Assembly (NCBI GenBank): GCA_004193205.1
Contig: RZUM01000011.1
Location: forward strand, 124,001 to 188,000
From: Gordonia sediminis
GTDB lineage: Bacteria > Actinomycetota > Actinomycetes > Mycobacteriales > Mycobacteriaceae
Reading direction: 5' to 3'
DNA: 64,000 nt
Positions 16,099-24,582 of the stretch are shown piece by piece. How positions within the stretch are numbered: the stretch's first letter is position 1; every line of letters starts with the position of its first letter. Both the position numbers and the translations under genes were made by a program. Under the pieces are notes generated by a model, which saw nothing but the letters and a program-made list of their open reading frames with translations, did not search any database and was not told where the DNA came from.

Positions 16099-17240
16099 CG
16101 CGTTGCTCCGAAGATCGTCGCCGCAGCCTTGTTGGTCGTCATGGTCGAGCAGTGAATAGCTGCCTCCGCGCCGGGCACTTGGCGGTCCCCGCACACTCCG
16201 CGCAGCTGATTGACGACCTCGACGGTGTGCATCCACCCCCACATATAGCTCTCGCTGAGGTGACCGCCACTGGTATTGACAGGCAAGGACCCACCCGGAC
16301 TCGTGTGTCCCTCGGAAATGAACGGCAGCGCTTCGCCGGTGCCGACGAATCCGAACAGTTCCAGCATCTGCATGGTCCAGATGCTGGTGGGATCCTGGAT
16401 CGAGACGACGTCGATATCGGCGCGAGCCAGTTCCGCGTCACGAAAGACGGCGTCTGCCGCACGCTCGATCCACGCGCGTTCCAGCTGATCGGGGTTGTCG
16501 TATCCACGCAACGCAGTCGTCTGACTCATCCCCAGGATCGCGACCGGGTCGGCGCGCATATCCCGTGCGCGCTCGAGGGTCGTCATCACCAGCGCCACCC
16601 CGCCGTCGTCGAACGGCGCCACGTCAAACTTTCTGATCGGATTCACGTAATACGGCTCGGCCAGGTAATCGTCGATCGTCATAACCTCCCGACGGACAGC
16701 GTGCGGATTGAGCGCCGCCCATTTCCGCTGCGCCACGGAGATCGAGCCGAGTTGCTCCTCGGTGACCCCGTGACGCTCTATCGCACGCCGGAACATCAAC
16801 GCCGACAGGAATCCCATCGGATCCATTGCGCCGTAGGTGGACTCGGGGGTGACCAGACCGGCGAAGCCGGCATCGCCCATCCGTGAGCCCTGGATCGTCC
16901 CATAGGCCAAAACGACGGTGGAGGCCAAGCCGGATCGGATTGCCATCGCCGCGAGATGCACCGAGAAGTTGCACGTTCCGTAGTCGAGCGTCGCGCTGTA
17001 ATCCGGGTTGATCCCCAACATGTGTCCGATCGGTACGTCCAGACCATCGCCCGGCGCGCCCATCAAGGCCTTGCAGGTGATCAACCCATCGACGTCGGAT
17101 CGCCCGATCCCGGCGTCTTGCAGAGCCGCATCCACAGCTTCGACTGCCAGATCGTTTCCCGTTCGTCCCGGATGTCGGCCCTGCGACGTCCAACCGACAC
17201 CTGCCACACAGACGTCACGTCCTTGCCGTCGTCTTTCCAT
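16095..17240 (-). CDS. Thiolase-like protein (SCP-x / Ltp2 type)
   Basis: A 381-aa thiolase-fold protein of the lipid-transfer-protein type. The nucleophile region reads LDYGTCNFSVHLAAMAI, which keeps a Cys where SCP-x thiolases have one. The C-terminal loop reads LPVNTSGGHLSESYMWG, close to the pattern of Ltp2-type retro-aldolases, which use a Tyr there. It may therefore be either a thiolase or an aldolase; coupling to DUF35 favours an Ltp2-like complex. I start at MERRRQGRD with GGAG upstream. The gene is divergent from the esterase gene. Confidence 0.82.
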   Translation of the reverse strand: MERRRQGRDVCVAGVGWTSQGRHPGRTGNDLAVEAVDAALQDAGIGRSDVDGLITCKALMGAPGDGLDVPIGHMLGINPDYSATLDYGTCNFSVHLAAMAIRSGLASTVVLAYGTIQGSRMGDAGFAGLVTPESTYGAMDPMGFLSALMFRRAIERHGVTEEQLGSISVAQRKWAALNPHAVRREVMTIDDYLAEPYYVNPIRKFDVAPFDDGGVALVMTTLERARDMRADPVAILGMSQTTALRGYDNPDQLERAWIERAADAVFRDAELARADIDVVSIQDPTSIWTMQMLELFGFVGTGEALPFISEGHTSPGGSLPVNTSGGHLSESYMWGWMHTVEVVNQLRGVCGDRQVPGAEAAIHCSTMTTNKAAATIFGATR

Positions 17241-17584
17241 GGAATCTCCGTCCGATCGCTGGCGCACCCGCGGCCCTTCACTACCCGTTCGAGCTCGCCG
17301 TCGATACTCTAGCCTCTGGTCTAGTCAGACTACATACGCCTACAGTGAATGGTCCCGAATCTCGTCGACGCGCTCTAGATGCCCATCTTCCCTATTGACA
17401 ATATGTCTAAGACGGTAGACAGTTGGCTTGTATGTGACACCAGACACACACCGGAAGTATTTGGGGCTGCACACGCGGTCATACCTGACTTACCGAGTGA
17501 ACCCCCAAGCACCACAACACTTGCCACGTTGACATGTTGTTCGACGTCGACCGGCGAAGGTGTGAAGCGAGAAGGAGCGCTGCC
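17241..17584. promoter_or_regulatory. Divergent promoter region with inverted repeats
   Basis: This 344-bp region between divergent genes holds GTCT-AGTC-AGAC (17319-17330) and the inverted repeat TGTCTA-N6-TAGACA (17404-17421) next to AT-rich sequence. The second is the best-formed member of the recurring GTCTA/TAGAC type. No gene is evident. Confidence 0.5.
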
Positions 17585-18844
17585 ATGACAGTTGAAACAA
17601 CCACCGAATCACGACAACCAGTCGTCAAGCCGGGCTTCGAACAGGTCCTGAACTCCTGGACAGAGATCGATCTCGGCCGCGGCGGCGGCGCGTTCTGCGC
17701 CTACGTCAACGGCGAGAAGGTCGTCGATCTGTGGGCTGGGCATGCACGGCCGGGAGTGGAGTGGACATACGAAACATCCACCACGCTCTACTCGACGACA
17801 AAGGCCCTGGCCGCAGTCTGCGCACAATTGCTCTGCGACCGAGGTCAGCTCGATGTCGACGCACCGGTGAGCACATATTGGCCGGAGTTCGCGCAGGCGG
17901 GCAAGGACTCGGCACTGGTGCGCCACATCCTGAACCACACCGTCGGCGTCCTGGGACTTCCCGACGCCGGAAGCCTTCTCGACTTCGACGGCAACGGCTG
18001 GGACGACTACGACGCGATCGCGGAACGCCTGGCCGCCGCCACTCCTGCCTGGGAGCCGGGGACTCGAAACTCCTACCACGCCATCAGCTATGGGTGGCTT
18101 GTCGGGGAACTCGTCCGTCGAATCACCGGCCAGACGATCGGGGCATTCTTCCGCGCCGAGATCGCCGAACCACTTGGCCTCGAGCTGTGGATCGGCGCGC
18201 CCGAGAATGTGCAGGCGCGATCCGCCGAGTTGATCAACGCCGACCTGGACAGCGCACCCGAGATCGTCCAGTGGATACAGCGATCCCTGATGGATTCACA
18301 ACGTGACCCGGCCACGCCCATCGGCCAGCAGGGTGTCGCGATGCACGGTTCGTCGGTGATCGAGCAGGGCGCTTCCTTCTTCGGCAAGGCCGCCGTACGC
18401 TCCGCCGAGATCCCCGGGGCCGGTGGCATCGGCACCGCCCGCGGCCTGGCCCGGATGTTCTCAATGCTGTCTATGGGCGGTGAGATCGACGGAAACCGCT
18501 TCCTGTCAGCCGACTCGGTGCGCCTGTTCTCGACCGAGACGGTGCGCGGACCGGCAGCGACATGGCCCGATCTCCGCATGCCTGACGGCACCGCCCTGCC
18601 GGCGATGACCGAGCGGTGGGGCTTGGGCTATCAACTGAACGATCAGTCCCCCACGGCTGCAGCAAGTTTCACCTCTCTCGACACCAGCTTCGGACACACC
18701 GGCCTGGGCGGTCAGCTCGGTTTCGCCGATCCGGTCAACCGCGTCGCCGTCGGGTTTGTCCGTAGCCACTCGGCGTTCGACTGGGGAGCCAGCGACGCCC
18801 TCACCGACGCCCTGTACGCATGTCTCGACAATCCGACTGACTGA
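17585..18844 (+). CDS. Beta-lactamase-fold serine hydrolase (EstB-type esterase)
   Basis: A 419-aa class C beta-lactamase-like esterase. The Ser nucleophile and Lys base lie in S70-T-T-K73, a Tyr-containing motif is seen in YHAISYGW near residue 160, and the late HTG box reads HTGLGGQLG. There is no signal peptide, so it is probably cytoplasmic. Such enzymes cleave esters, lactones or amides. I start at MTVETT because AAGGAG precedes it. It is divergent from the thiolase-like gene and may open an ester or lactone of the same substrate. Confidence 0.87.
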   Translation: MTVETTTESRQPVVKPGFEQVLNSWTEIDLGRGGGAFCAYVNGEKVVDLWAGHARPGVEWTYETSTTLYSTTKALAAVCAQLLCDRGQLDVDAPVSTYWPEFAQAGKDSALVRHILNHTVGVLGLPDAGSLLDFDGNGWDDYDAIAERLAAATPAWEPGTRNSYHAISYGWLVGELVRRITGQTIGAFFRAEIAEPLGLELWIGAPENVQARSAELINADLDSAPEIVQWIQRSLMDSQRDPATPIGQQGVAMHGSSVIEQGASFFGKAAVRSAEIPGAGGIGTARGLARMFSMLSMGGEIDGNRFLSADSVRLFSTETVRGPAATWPDLRMPDGTALPAMTERWGLGYQLNDQSPTAAASFTSLDTSFGHTGLGGQLGFADPVNRVAVGFVRSHSAFDWGASDALTDALYACLDNPTD

Positions 18845-18970
18845 TCGGTCGTCACGTGGCGTCGATCTGACAACAGCGGGTGCCGACCGGCAGCGGGCTT
18901 TTCATTTTCAGCTCTCAATACGCGACTCCTAGTCGACGGCGTTGCGCAACATGCCGTGGCACGTAACTTA

Positions 18971-19008
18971 GGTACGTACCGGATACGAGGAGCGTTTCGT
19001 ACGTTTCG
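18971..19008. promoter_or_regulatory. Palindrome and direct repeats upstream of the KfrA-like gene
   Basis: A 10-bp palindrome GGTACGTACC (18971-18980) is followed by two CGTTTCG direct repeats separated by TA (18993-19008). They end 10-12 bases before the KfrA-like start. KfrA proteins repress their own promoters, so this is a candidate operator. Confidence 0.45.
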
Positions 19009-19017
19009 CAGTTGTCA

Positions 19018-19637
19018 ATGTGGACGGAGTTGCAGATGCCACCGCGGCGTAGGGAGGCAACCACGGCGGCGATCGCTGAGGCGTTCGCCGCGTTGGTGCG
19101 GGAAGGGCGGCCGGTGACGGTGCGCTCATTTCGGGAGCAGGCCGGGGTGGCCACCGATGCAGCCCGGGAGTGGCTGGCGACCAATCGGCCGGCCTGGGAT
19201 CTGCCGGATCCACCGACGGACATCTTGCGCCGCTGATCGCACCGCTGTGGTCGGCCGCGGTCGCGGCAGCGCGCGATGAGACCGCCGAAGCTGTCGCCAT
19301 CGAACGACACACGCTGATCAGCGCCGAAGCCGACGCCCTCGACACTGCCGCGCAGGCCACCGCGGGCGCTGAAGCGGCCGAGGCTCAGATCACCAGCCTC
19401 GCAGCGGAATCCGAGAGGCTGCGCACCGAACTAGCTGCCACGCTTGAGCGGGCGCAAGCTGCCGAAGCGGCAGCCATCGCCGCCCGCGAGTCGGCGGCCG
19501 CCGAGATCACCACCGAACGTGACCGGGCCCGGACCGCGGAACAAGCACGCGCGGCAGCTGAGGCCATCGCCACCACGCTGCGGGAGGTCGTCGACACCCT
19601 TCATGGCCGCTCACGTGACGACCGCGACACCGACTAG
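19018..19637 (+). pseudogene. KfrA-like DNA-binding/coiled-coil protein, apparently frameshifted
   Basis: Two adjoining frames look like halves of one gene. The first (from ATG 19018 to TGA 19234-19236) encodes a helix-turn-helix N-terminus: REATTAAIAEAFAALVREG, then VRSFREQAGVATDAAREWLA. The second, in another frame and open past 19203-19637, continues with LAPLIAPLWSAAVAAARDE and about 130 residues of Ala/Glu/Arg-rich coiled coil. That is the usual order in plasmid KfrA-like proteins. A -1 shift near 19205-19235 would join them. It is a broken gene, a sequence error or, less likely, programmed frameshifting. KfrA-like genes often mark plasmid-derived or mobile segments. Confidence 0.65.
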
Positions 19638-20173
19638 CCCCGGCAGACGGGAAGGGAGAGTAGCCCCCGTCACGACCTCGTCGAGCTGGGTGTGCGGGCG
19701 CTCCCCGGCGCCCACGGCTGCAGGTATCTGTGAGCCATGGAACCGGCCGGAGCCGCAAAGTTGCACGAGTACGCGTTGGCCGCAGGCACGCCCCGGGTGT
19801 GTCACGGTGGCAGGCTCCGTCGGTGAACACAGTCATTTGCAACAGATAGGTCGATGAGGTTCGCTATGCGACCACGACATCATCCCCAAGCCTGTGAAAG
19901 AGATTGCAGGGTCGTTTATTTCGTGAACAATCGACCATCTCGGCTACCCAGCCATAGGGCACCACATCCGGGCGGTCTGCCATCATCGAGCGCTCGCCGT
20001 ATCGGCTGGTCGATGAAGACGGACGCGTCGATCTTTTGACGTCGCCTCGTTTTGCCCGCCTGAGACGCACGCTCGCGGCCTCCGCACCATCTTGGCCCCT
20101 GGACATCAACGGACTCGCACGCCACGCCCTGCGTCGACGGCTCGCCCGCCGTCAAGATTCGCGCGGACAAATA
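19638..20173. other. Non-coding stretch without recognised gene
   Basis: I see no convincing gene. Short frames on both strands lack ribosome sites and family similarity. Base composition is less GC-rich than the neighbours in places (19850-20040). With the broken KfrA-like gene beside it, this may be residue of an old insertion, but no transposase or integrase fragment is recognisable. Confidence 0.4.
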
Positions 20174-20212
20174 CAAACTAGATCAAGATTGATCCGGATT
20201 ATCCAAACTAGA
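20174..20212. promoter_or_regulatory. Candidate TetR operator region
   Basis: Two direct repeats CAAACTAGA (20174-20182 and 20204-20212) lie 30 bp apart on either side of the near-palindrome GATCAAGATTGATC (20181-20194). They precede the TetR-family gene by about 80 bp, in AT-rich DNA, and are probable autoregulatory sites. Confidence 0.5.
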
Positions 20213-20288
20213 CGCGGATCTCACACTGCTTGCCAAACCAAACCCCGCCATTTATTGTTTTCTGTACAAACACTTGAGGGAGCGAGGC

Positions 20289-20909
20289 ATGCCAACCAGG
20301 GGACGCGCGACCCGCGAGGCCGGTAAGGCCACGCGAGAGTCGTTGTTGCGCGCGGCCACCGAGGTCTTCTGCGAACACGGCGAGACGGCGTCGGTGGCGC
20401 AGATCTGCCAGCGCGCCGACGCGTATCCGAACCAGGTCACCTATTACTTCGGCTCCAAGGAGCAGCTCTTCGTCGAGGTGGCGTGCACGGCCGTGTTACG
20501 CGCAGGCCGTCGCGCAGAAGAAGCCGCGGCGGCCACGACGACCGTCGGCGAGTACACCCACGCACTGATCTCCACACTGCTCGGCGGACAGGCACGCAAC
20601 GTCGAGTTGTTCACCACCGCCATGTCGATGGCGTCACGGCGCGCCGAACTCAGACCGCAGATCGCGGAAACGCTTTCGGTCCTGCACGAGCGCGGCGCCG
20701 AGGCACTCATGCGCACCCTGGTGCGCACCGGGTGGGAGATGCGGGCACCCATCGACGTCGAGGCCAAAGCCTTCTGGTCGGCGATCTTCGGGCTCGTCCT
20801 CCAGCAGGCGGCCACCGGCCCTCAACCCGACGCCGGCCTCGAAGACGCAGTTGCGATCGTGTTCACGAATCTGCAGATTCCGGAAAGTGTTCTGCAGCAT
20901 GCGATCTGA
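20289..20909 (+). CDS. TetR-family transcriptional regulator
   Basis: A 206-aa repressor. The N-terminal helix-turn-helix is typical: SLLRAATEVFCEHGETASVAQICQRAD and PNQVTYYFGSKEQLF. A helical ligand-binding C-terminal domain follows. I use ATG 20289, with GGGAG upstream, over TTG 20274. It lies 215 bp upstream of an AidB-like acyl-CoA dehydrogenase gene on the same strand, separated by a repeat array, so it may control that gene and itself. An acyl-CoA or related effector would be plausible but is not shown. Confidence 0.88.
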   Translation: MPTRGRATREAGKATRESLLRAATEVFCEHGETASVAQICQRADAYPNQVTYYFGSKEQLFVEVACTAVLRAGRRAEEAAAATTTVGEYTHALISTLLGGQARNVELFTTAMSMASRRAELRPQIAETLSVLHERGAEALMRTLVRTGWEMRAPIDVEAKAFWSAIFGLVLQQAATGPQPDAGLEDAVAIVFTNLQIPESVLQHAI

Positions 20910-20910
20910 G

Positions 20911-21110
20911 GGGTGGTCTCGATACGCCACTCACTACGTTCGCGGCTACTCGACCAGCGGAAACAACGGCACTCGACCAGCGGAGCGGGAGTGGTCTCGA
21001 TACGGCACTCGCCTAGCGGCTCGCACCTACTCGACCAGCGGAGCGGGAGGGCTCGACCAGCGGAGGCACCGCTCGACCAGCAAGAACCACTACTCGACCA
21101 GCAAACCTTT
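20911..21110. repeat. Array of 'ctcgaccagc' intergenic repeats (cluster 1)
   Basis: About six copies of a short element with core ctcgaccagc occur here, two of them as longer units that begin with ggtctcgatac. The longer unit is an imperfect inverted repeat, as its ends read tggtctcga and tactcgacca. The array fills the gap between the tetR gene and the acyl-CoA dehydrogenase gene, leaving a short leader with a ribosome site at the 3' end. Confidence 0.8.
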
Positions 21111-21124
21111 GAAGGGATACCACG

Positions 21125-22807
21125 ATGACCCAGTCCGCCACGCCCACCAAGCCCCAGCCGCATGTCACGCACACGGTGTTCAACCAGTCGTCACCGCGAG
21201 TCGATGTCAACGAGTTCGACCTCGATACCGTCCTCGTGGATGCTGTGCGGCGTCATGACGGCGGGTGGGGTGAGGACGAGTTGCGTGAGATCGGTGCCCT
21301 GGTGGGCAGTGCGTCGTTCAAACACGATGCGGCCCTGACTCATACGCACCTGCCCGAACTCAAGACCTTCGACCGGTGGGGTCATCGTATCGACGAGGTC
21401 GAGTATCATCCCGCCTATCACCGCATCATCGGCGACGCAGTGCGCTACGGCGCGCACACCCGTTGCTGGGAGGATCCGCAGCCAGGCTCGCACGTGGTCC
21501 GCGCCGCCGCGTTCATGCTCTTCGGAGAGATCGAACCCGGGCACGCCTGCCCGGTGTCGATGACCCACGCGGTCATCCCGTCGCTCGAACTCCAGCCCGA
21601 CGTCGCCGCGAACTGGGTTCCCAAAGCCCTGTCCCGCGAATACTCCGGCGACCTGGGCACCGACAAGACCTCGGCCATCTTCGGCATGTCGATGACCGAG
21701 AAACAGGGCGGCTCAGATGTCCGGGCCAACACCACCGTCGCCCGCCCCGTCGGACGCGGCGGACCAGGCGGCGAGTACCTGCTCACCGGCCACAAGTGGT
21801 TCTGCTCGGCGCCGATGTCGGATGCTTTCCTGGTACTCGCACAGGCAGAAGGACCTGGCGGCGAGGGACTCTCGTGCTTCCTGCTGCCGCGCGTGCTACC
21901 CGACGGCACCCGCAACGTCTTCCGTATCCAGCGACTCAAGAACAAGCTGGGCAACAAGTCCAACGCATCAAGCGAGATCGAACTCGACGGCACCGTCGCG
22001 CTCATGGTCGGCGAACCGGGTCGTGGTGTGCGCACTATCATCGAGATGGTCGCGCAGACCCGCCTCGACTGTGTGCTCGGCAGCGCCGCCGGGATGCGGC
22101 AGTCGGTCGCCGAAGCGGTCTGGCACGCACGTCATCGTGCCGCGTTCGGCGCCACGCTGGCCGACCAGCCGGCCATGAAAGCCGTGCTCGCCGATCTGGC
22201 ATTGGAGTCCGAGGCAGCCACCGTCACCGCCATCCGACTGGCCCGCGCACACGACGAGGACGCCGACGACCACGAGCGCGCCTTCCGCCGCCTGGCCACC
22301 GCCGTCGCCAAATACTGGATCTGCAAGCGCGGACCGCACCACTCCTACGAGGCCCTGGAATGCCTGGGCGGCAACGGATACACCGAAGACTTCCCACTCG
22401 CCATGCGCTACCGCGAACAGCCCGTGATGGCAGTCTGGGAGGGTTCGGGCAACGTCATCGCCCTCGACGTGCTGCGTGCGATGACCCGGGAGCCGGAGTC
22501 GATCGCGGCCTTCGACCACGAGGTTCATCTGGCCCGCGGGGCGAACCGGACGCTCGACACACACCTCGATCGGCTGCGGGTGCACCTCGGCGAGCTCGTC
22601 CGACTCGACCCGGCGTCGGCGCAGCGACGCGCGCGGTCGGTGGTCGAGGCCATGGCTCTCGCACTGGAAGCGTCACTGCTGGTGCGGTTCTCGCCGGCCG
22701 AGGTGTCGGATGCGTTCATCGCGGCGCGGCTCGGCGAGGACCGCGCGTTCGAGTACGGTGCGCTGCCGGATGGCGCTGATCTCGGGGCGATTCTGGAGCG
22801 GCACTGA
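21125..22807 (+). CDS. AidB-like acyl-CoA dehydrogenase
   Basis: A 560-aa flavoprotein of the acyl-CoA dehydrogenase superfamily. It resembles AidB, which is longer than ordinary members. The AidB-like N-terminus reads THTVFNQSSPRVDVNEFDLD, and the flavin region reads MSMTEKQGGSDVRANTT. The C-terminal domain carries RYREQPVMAVWEGSGNVIALDVLRA, the AidB/IVD-type signature near the catalytic base. In E. coli AidB is linked to alkylation stress; actinobacterial homologues may be ordinary catabolic dehydrogenases. The start follows a GAAGGGAT site. The upstream TetR gene is its likely regulator. Confidence 0.88.
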   Translation: MTQSATPTKPQPHVTHTVFNQSSPRVDVNEFDLDTVLVDAVRRHDGGWGEDELREIGALVGSASFKHDAALTHTHLPELKTFDRWGHRIDEVEYHPAYHRIIGDAVRYGAHTRCWEDPQPGSHVVRAAAFMLFGEIEPGHACPVSMTHAVIPSLELQPDVAANWVPKALSREYSGDLGTDKTSAIFGMSMTEKQGGSDVRANTTVARPVGRGGPGGEYLLTGHKWFCSAPMSDAFLVLAQAEGPGGEGLSCFLLPRVLPDGTRNVFRIQRLKNKLGNKSNASSEIELDGTVALMVGEPGRGVRTIIEMVAQTRLDCVLGSAAGMRQSVAEAVWHARHRAAFGATLADQPAMKAVLADLALESEAATVTAIRLARAHDEDADDHERAFRRLATAVAKYWICKRGPHHSYEALECLGGNGYTEDFPLAMRYREQPVMAVWEGSGNVIALDVLRAMTREPESIAAFDHEVHLARGANRTLDTHLDRLRVHLGELVRLDPASAQRRARSVVEAMALALEASLLVRFSPAEVSDAFIAARLGEDRAFEYGALPDGADLGAILERH

Positions 22808-23056
22808 GGGTTTCGTCGATACTTGCGATCAATTGCCCCGAAGTGATCTCGATATGCTGGCTCGTTCCTCGCCAGCTACTACTCGATCGGCGAGGGGCAC
22901 GCGAGCTACTCGATCAGAGGGGCAAGTGATCTCGATACGCTCGCTCGTTCCTCGCAAGCTACTCGATCAGCGGGGGCACGCGAGCTACTCGATCAGCGGG
23001 GGGCACGAGCTACTCGATCAGCGGAGGGGAACCCGATCAGCGGGAGAGGAATCGAG
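22808..23056. repeat. Array of 'ctcgatcagcgg' intergenic repeats (cluster 2)
   Basis: The whole convergent gap between the AidB-like gene and the FAD oxidase gene is repeat sequence. Here the core reads ctactcgatcagcgg, one base different from clusters 1 and 3, with longer units starting tgatctcgata. At least six cores are visible. The array abuts the stop codon of the FAD oxidase gene. Confidence 0.78.
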
Positions 23057-24427
23057 CTACAGCAGCACACCGGGGTTGAGCAGGCCTTGGGGATCGAGGG
23101 CGTTCTTGATCAGCGCGGTGAGTTCCATGACGTCGGGTCCGACCTGATTCGGCAGCCACGCCTTCTTCAGCCGCCCGACGCCGTGTTCGCCGGTGATGGT
23201 GCCGCCCAACGAGATCGCGAGGTCCATGATCTGACCGAACGCGACCTGCGCACGGGCGGCCTCGTCAGCGTTGTCGGGGTCGAAGACGATCAGCGGGTGG
23301 GTGTTGCCGTCACCCGCGTGGGCGATCACCGAGATCATCACGTCGTTGTCGGCGGCGATGTCGGCGACACCACCGATGAGCGCCGGCAGCTGCGGCAGGG
23401 GAACCCCGACATCCTCGAGCAGCAGCGACCCGATCTTCTCCACGGCGGGGATGGCGGCGCGGCGGGCGGCGGTGAACGCCTCCCCTTCCTGCGGGTCGTC
23501 GGTGTCGAAGACGTCGGCGGCGCCGTGGGCCTCGAAGGCCTGCCGGATGATCGCCACCTCGGCTGCACCGGCCGGACCGGGCGCGTCGGACTGCGCGACG
23601 AGCAGCGCGCCCGCCTGACGGTCCAAGCCCATGCGCAGCATGTCCTCGACGGCGTTGATCGACACCGAGTCCATGAACTCGAGCATCGCCGGTCGGATCT
23701 GCGAGGTGATCGCCAGCACCGCCTCGCTTGCGTCCGTCACCGACGCGAAACTCCCGACTACGGTGCACGCCGGGGCCTGCGGCGGCAGCAGCCGCAGCGT
23801 CACCTCGGTGATGATGCCGAGTAGTCCTTCGCTCCCGACGAACAGCTTGGTCAATGGCAGGCCTGCGGAATCCTTGAGCTGCTTCCCGCCGACCCGCACC
23901 GCGCGGCCGTCGGCCAGCACCACCCGCAGACCCAGTACGTAGTCGGTCGTCACGCCGTACTTCACGCAACACAGACCACCCGCATTGGTGGCGACGTTGC
24001 CGCCGATCGAGCAGATCTCAAACGACGACGGGTCGGGCGGATACCAGAGGTTGTGCGCGGCGGCGGCCGCCTTGACCTCCGCATTGAACAGCCCGGGCTG
24101 CACCACCGCGGTGCGCGTGGCGGTGTCGATGGTCAGCTCACGCATCTTCTCCGTCGAGATCGTCACCGCGCCGTCGACGGCGGTGGACCCGCCGGACAGG
24201 CTGGTGCCGGCACCCCGGGTGATCATCGGGACACGGTTCTCCGCGCACCAGCGCACCGCCGTCTGTACCTGCTCGGTCGTCGTCGGCCGGATCAACGCCA
24301 GCGGGGTCCCCGCGTCCGGGTCCTGTGCTCGGTCCTGGCGGTAGGCGGCGAGGATGTCGGGATCGGTCACCACCATGCCCGGCGGCAGACAGGCGATCAG
24401 TGAGTCCAGGGCGACGACGGCGGCCAT
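23057..24427 (-). CDS. FAD-binding oxidase (GlcD / D-2-hydroxyacid dehydrogenase type)
   Basis: A 456-aa enzyme of the vanillyl-alcohol-oxidase/PCMH flavin family. The FAD-binding part reads PMITRGAGTSLSGGSTAV (about residues 75-95) and CSIGGNVATNAGG. The C-terminal FAD-linked oxidase domain carries HAGDGNTHPL and ISLGGTITGEHGVGRLKK, the GlcD signature. It would oxidise a D-2-hydroxy acid such as glycolate or D-lactate. I use ATG 24427 because the first possible start is a poor GTG. No glcE or glcF partner is adjacent, so it is probably a single-subunit form. Confidence 0.88.
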   Translation of the reverse strand: MAAVVALDSLIACLPPGMVVTDPDILAAYRQDRAQDPDAGTPLALIRPTTTEQVQTAVRWCAENRVPMITRGAGTSLSGGSTAVDGAVTISTEKMRELTIDTATRTAVVQPGLFNAEVKAAAAAHNLWYPPDPSSFEICSIGGNVATNAGGLCCVKYGVTTDYVLGLRVVLADGRAVRVGGKQLKDSAGLPLTKLFVGSEGLLGIITEVTLRLLPPQAPACTVVGSFASVTDASEAVLAITSQIRPAMLEFMDSVSINAVEDMLRMGLDRQAGALLVAQSDAPGPAGAAEVAIIRQAFEAHGAADVFDTDDPQEGEAFTAARRAAIPAVEKIGSLLLEDVGVPLPQLPALIGGVADIAADNDVMISVIAHAGDGNTHPLIVFDPDNADEAARAQVAFGQIMDLAISLGGTITGEHGVGRLKKAWLPNQVGPDVMELTALIKNALDPQGLLNPGVLL

Positions 24428-24582
24428 AACCACACCCTATGCTCCGGCGCTGTGGCGTCGACTCGCTCGGCTCATCCTCCCCGCGCCTTTCTCACGATGA
24501 GACTGTCGGTGACCTCCGGTTCACAGCGAATCCACAGTCGGACTGCAGGCCGCATGGGGCACGCGGTCCTAACGTGTCCCAT

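Noticed and set aside
21125-22807. AidB as part of a DNA alkylation repair operon
   Set aside because: No ada, alkA or alkB gene lies nearby; the neighbours are a TetR regulator and catabolic oxidases.
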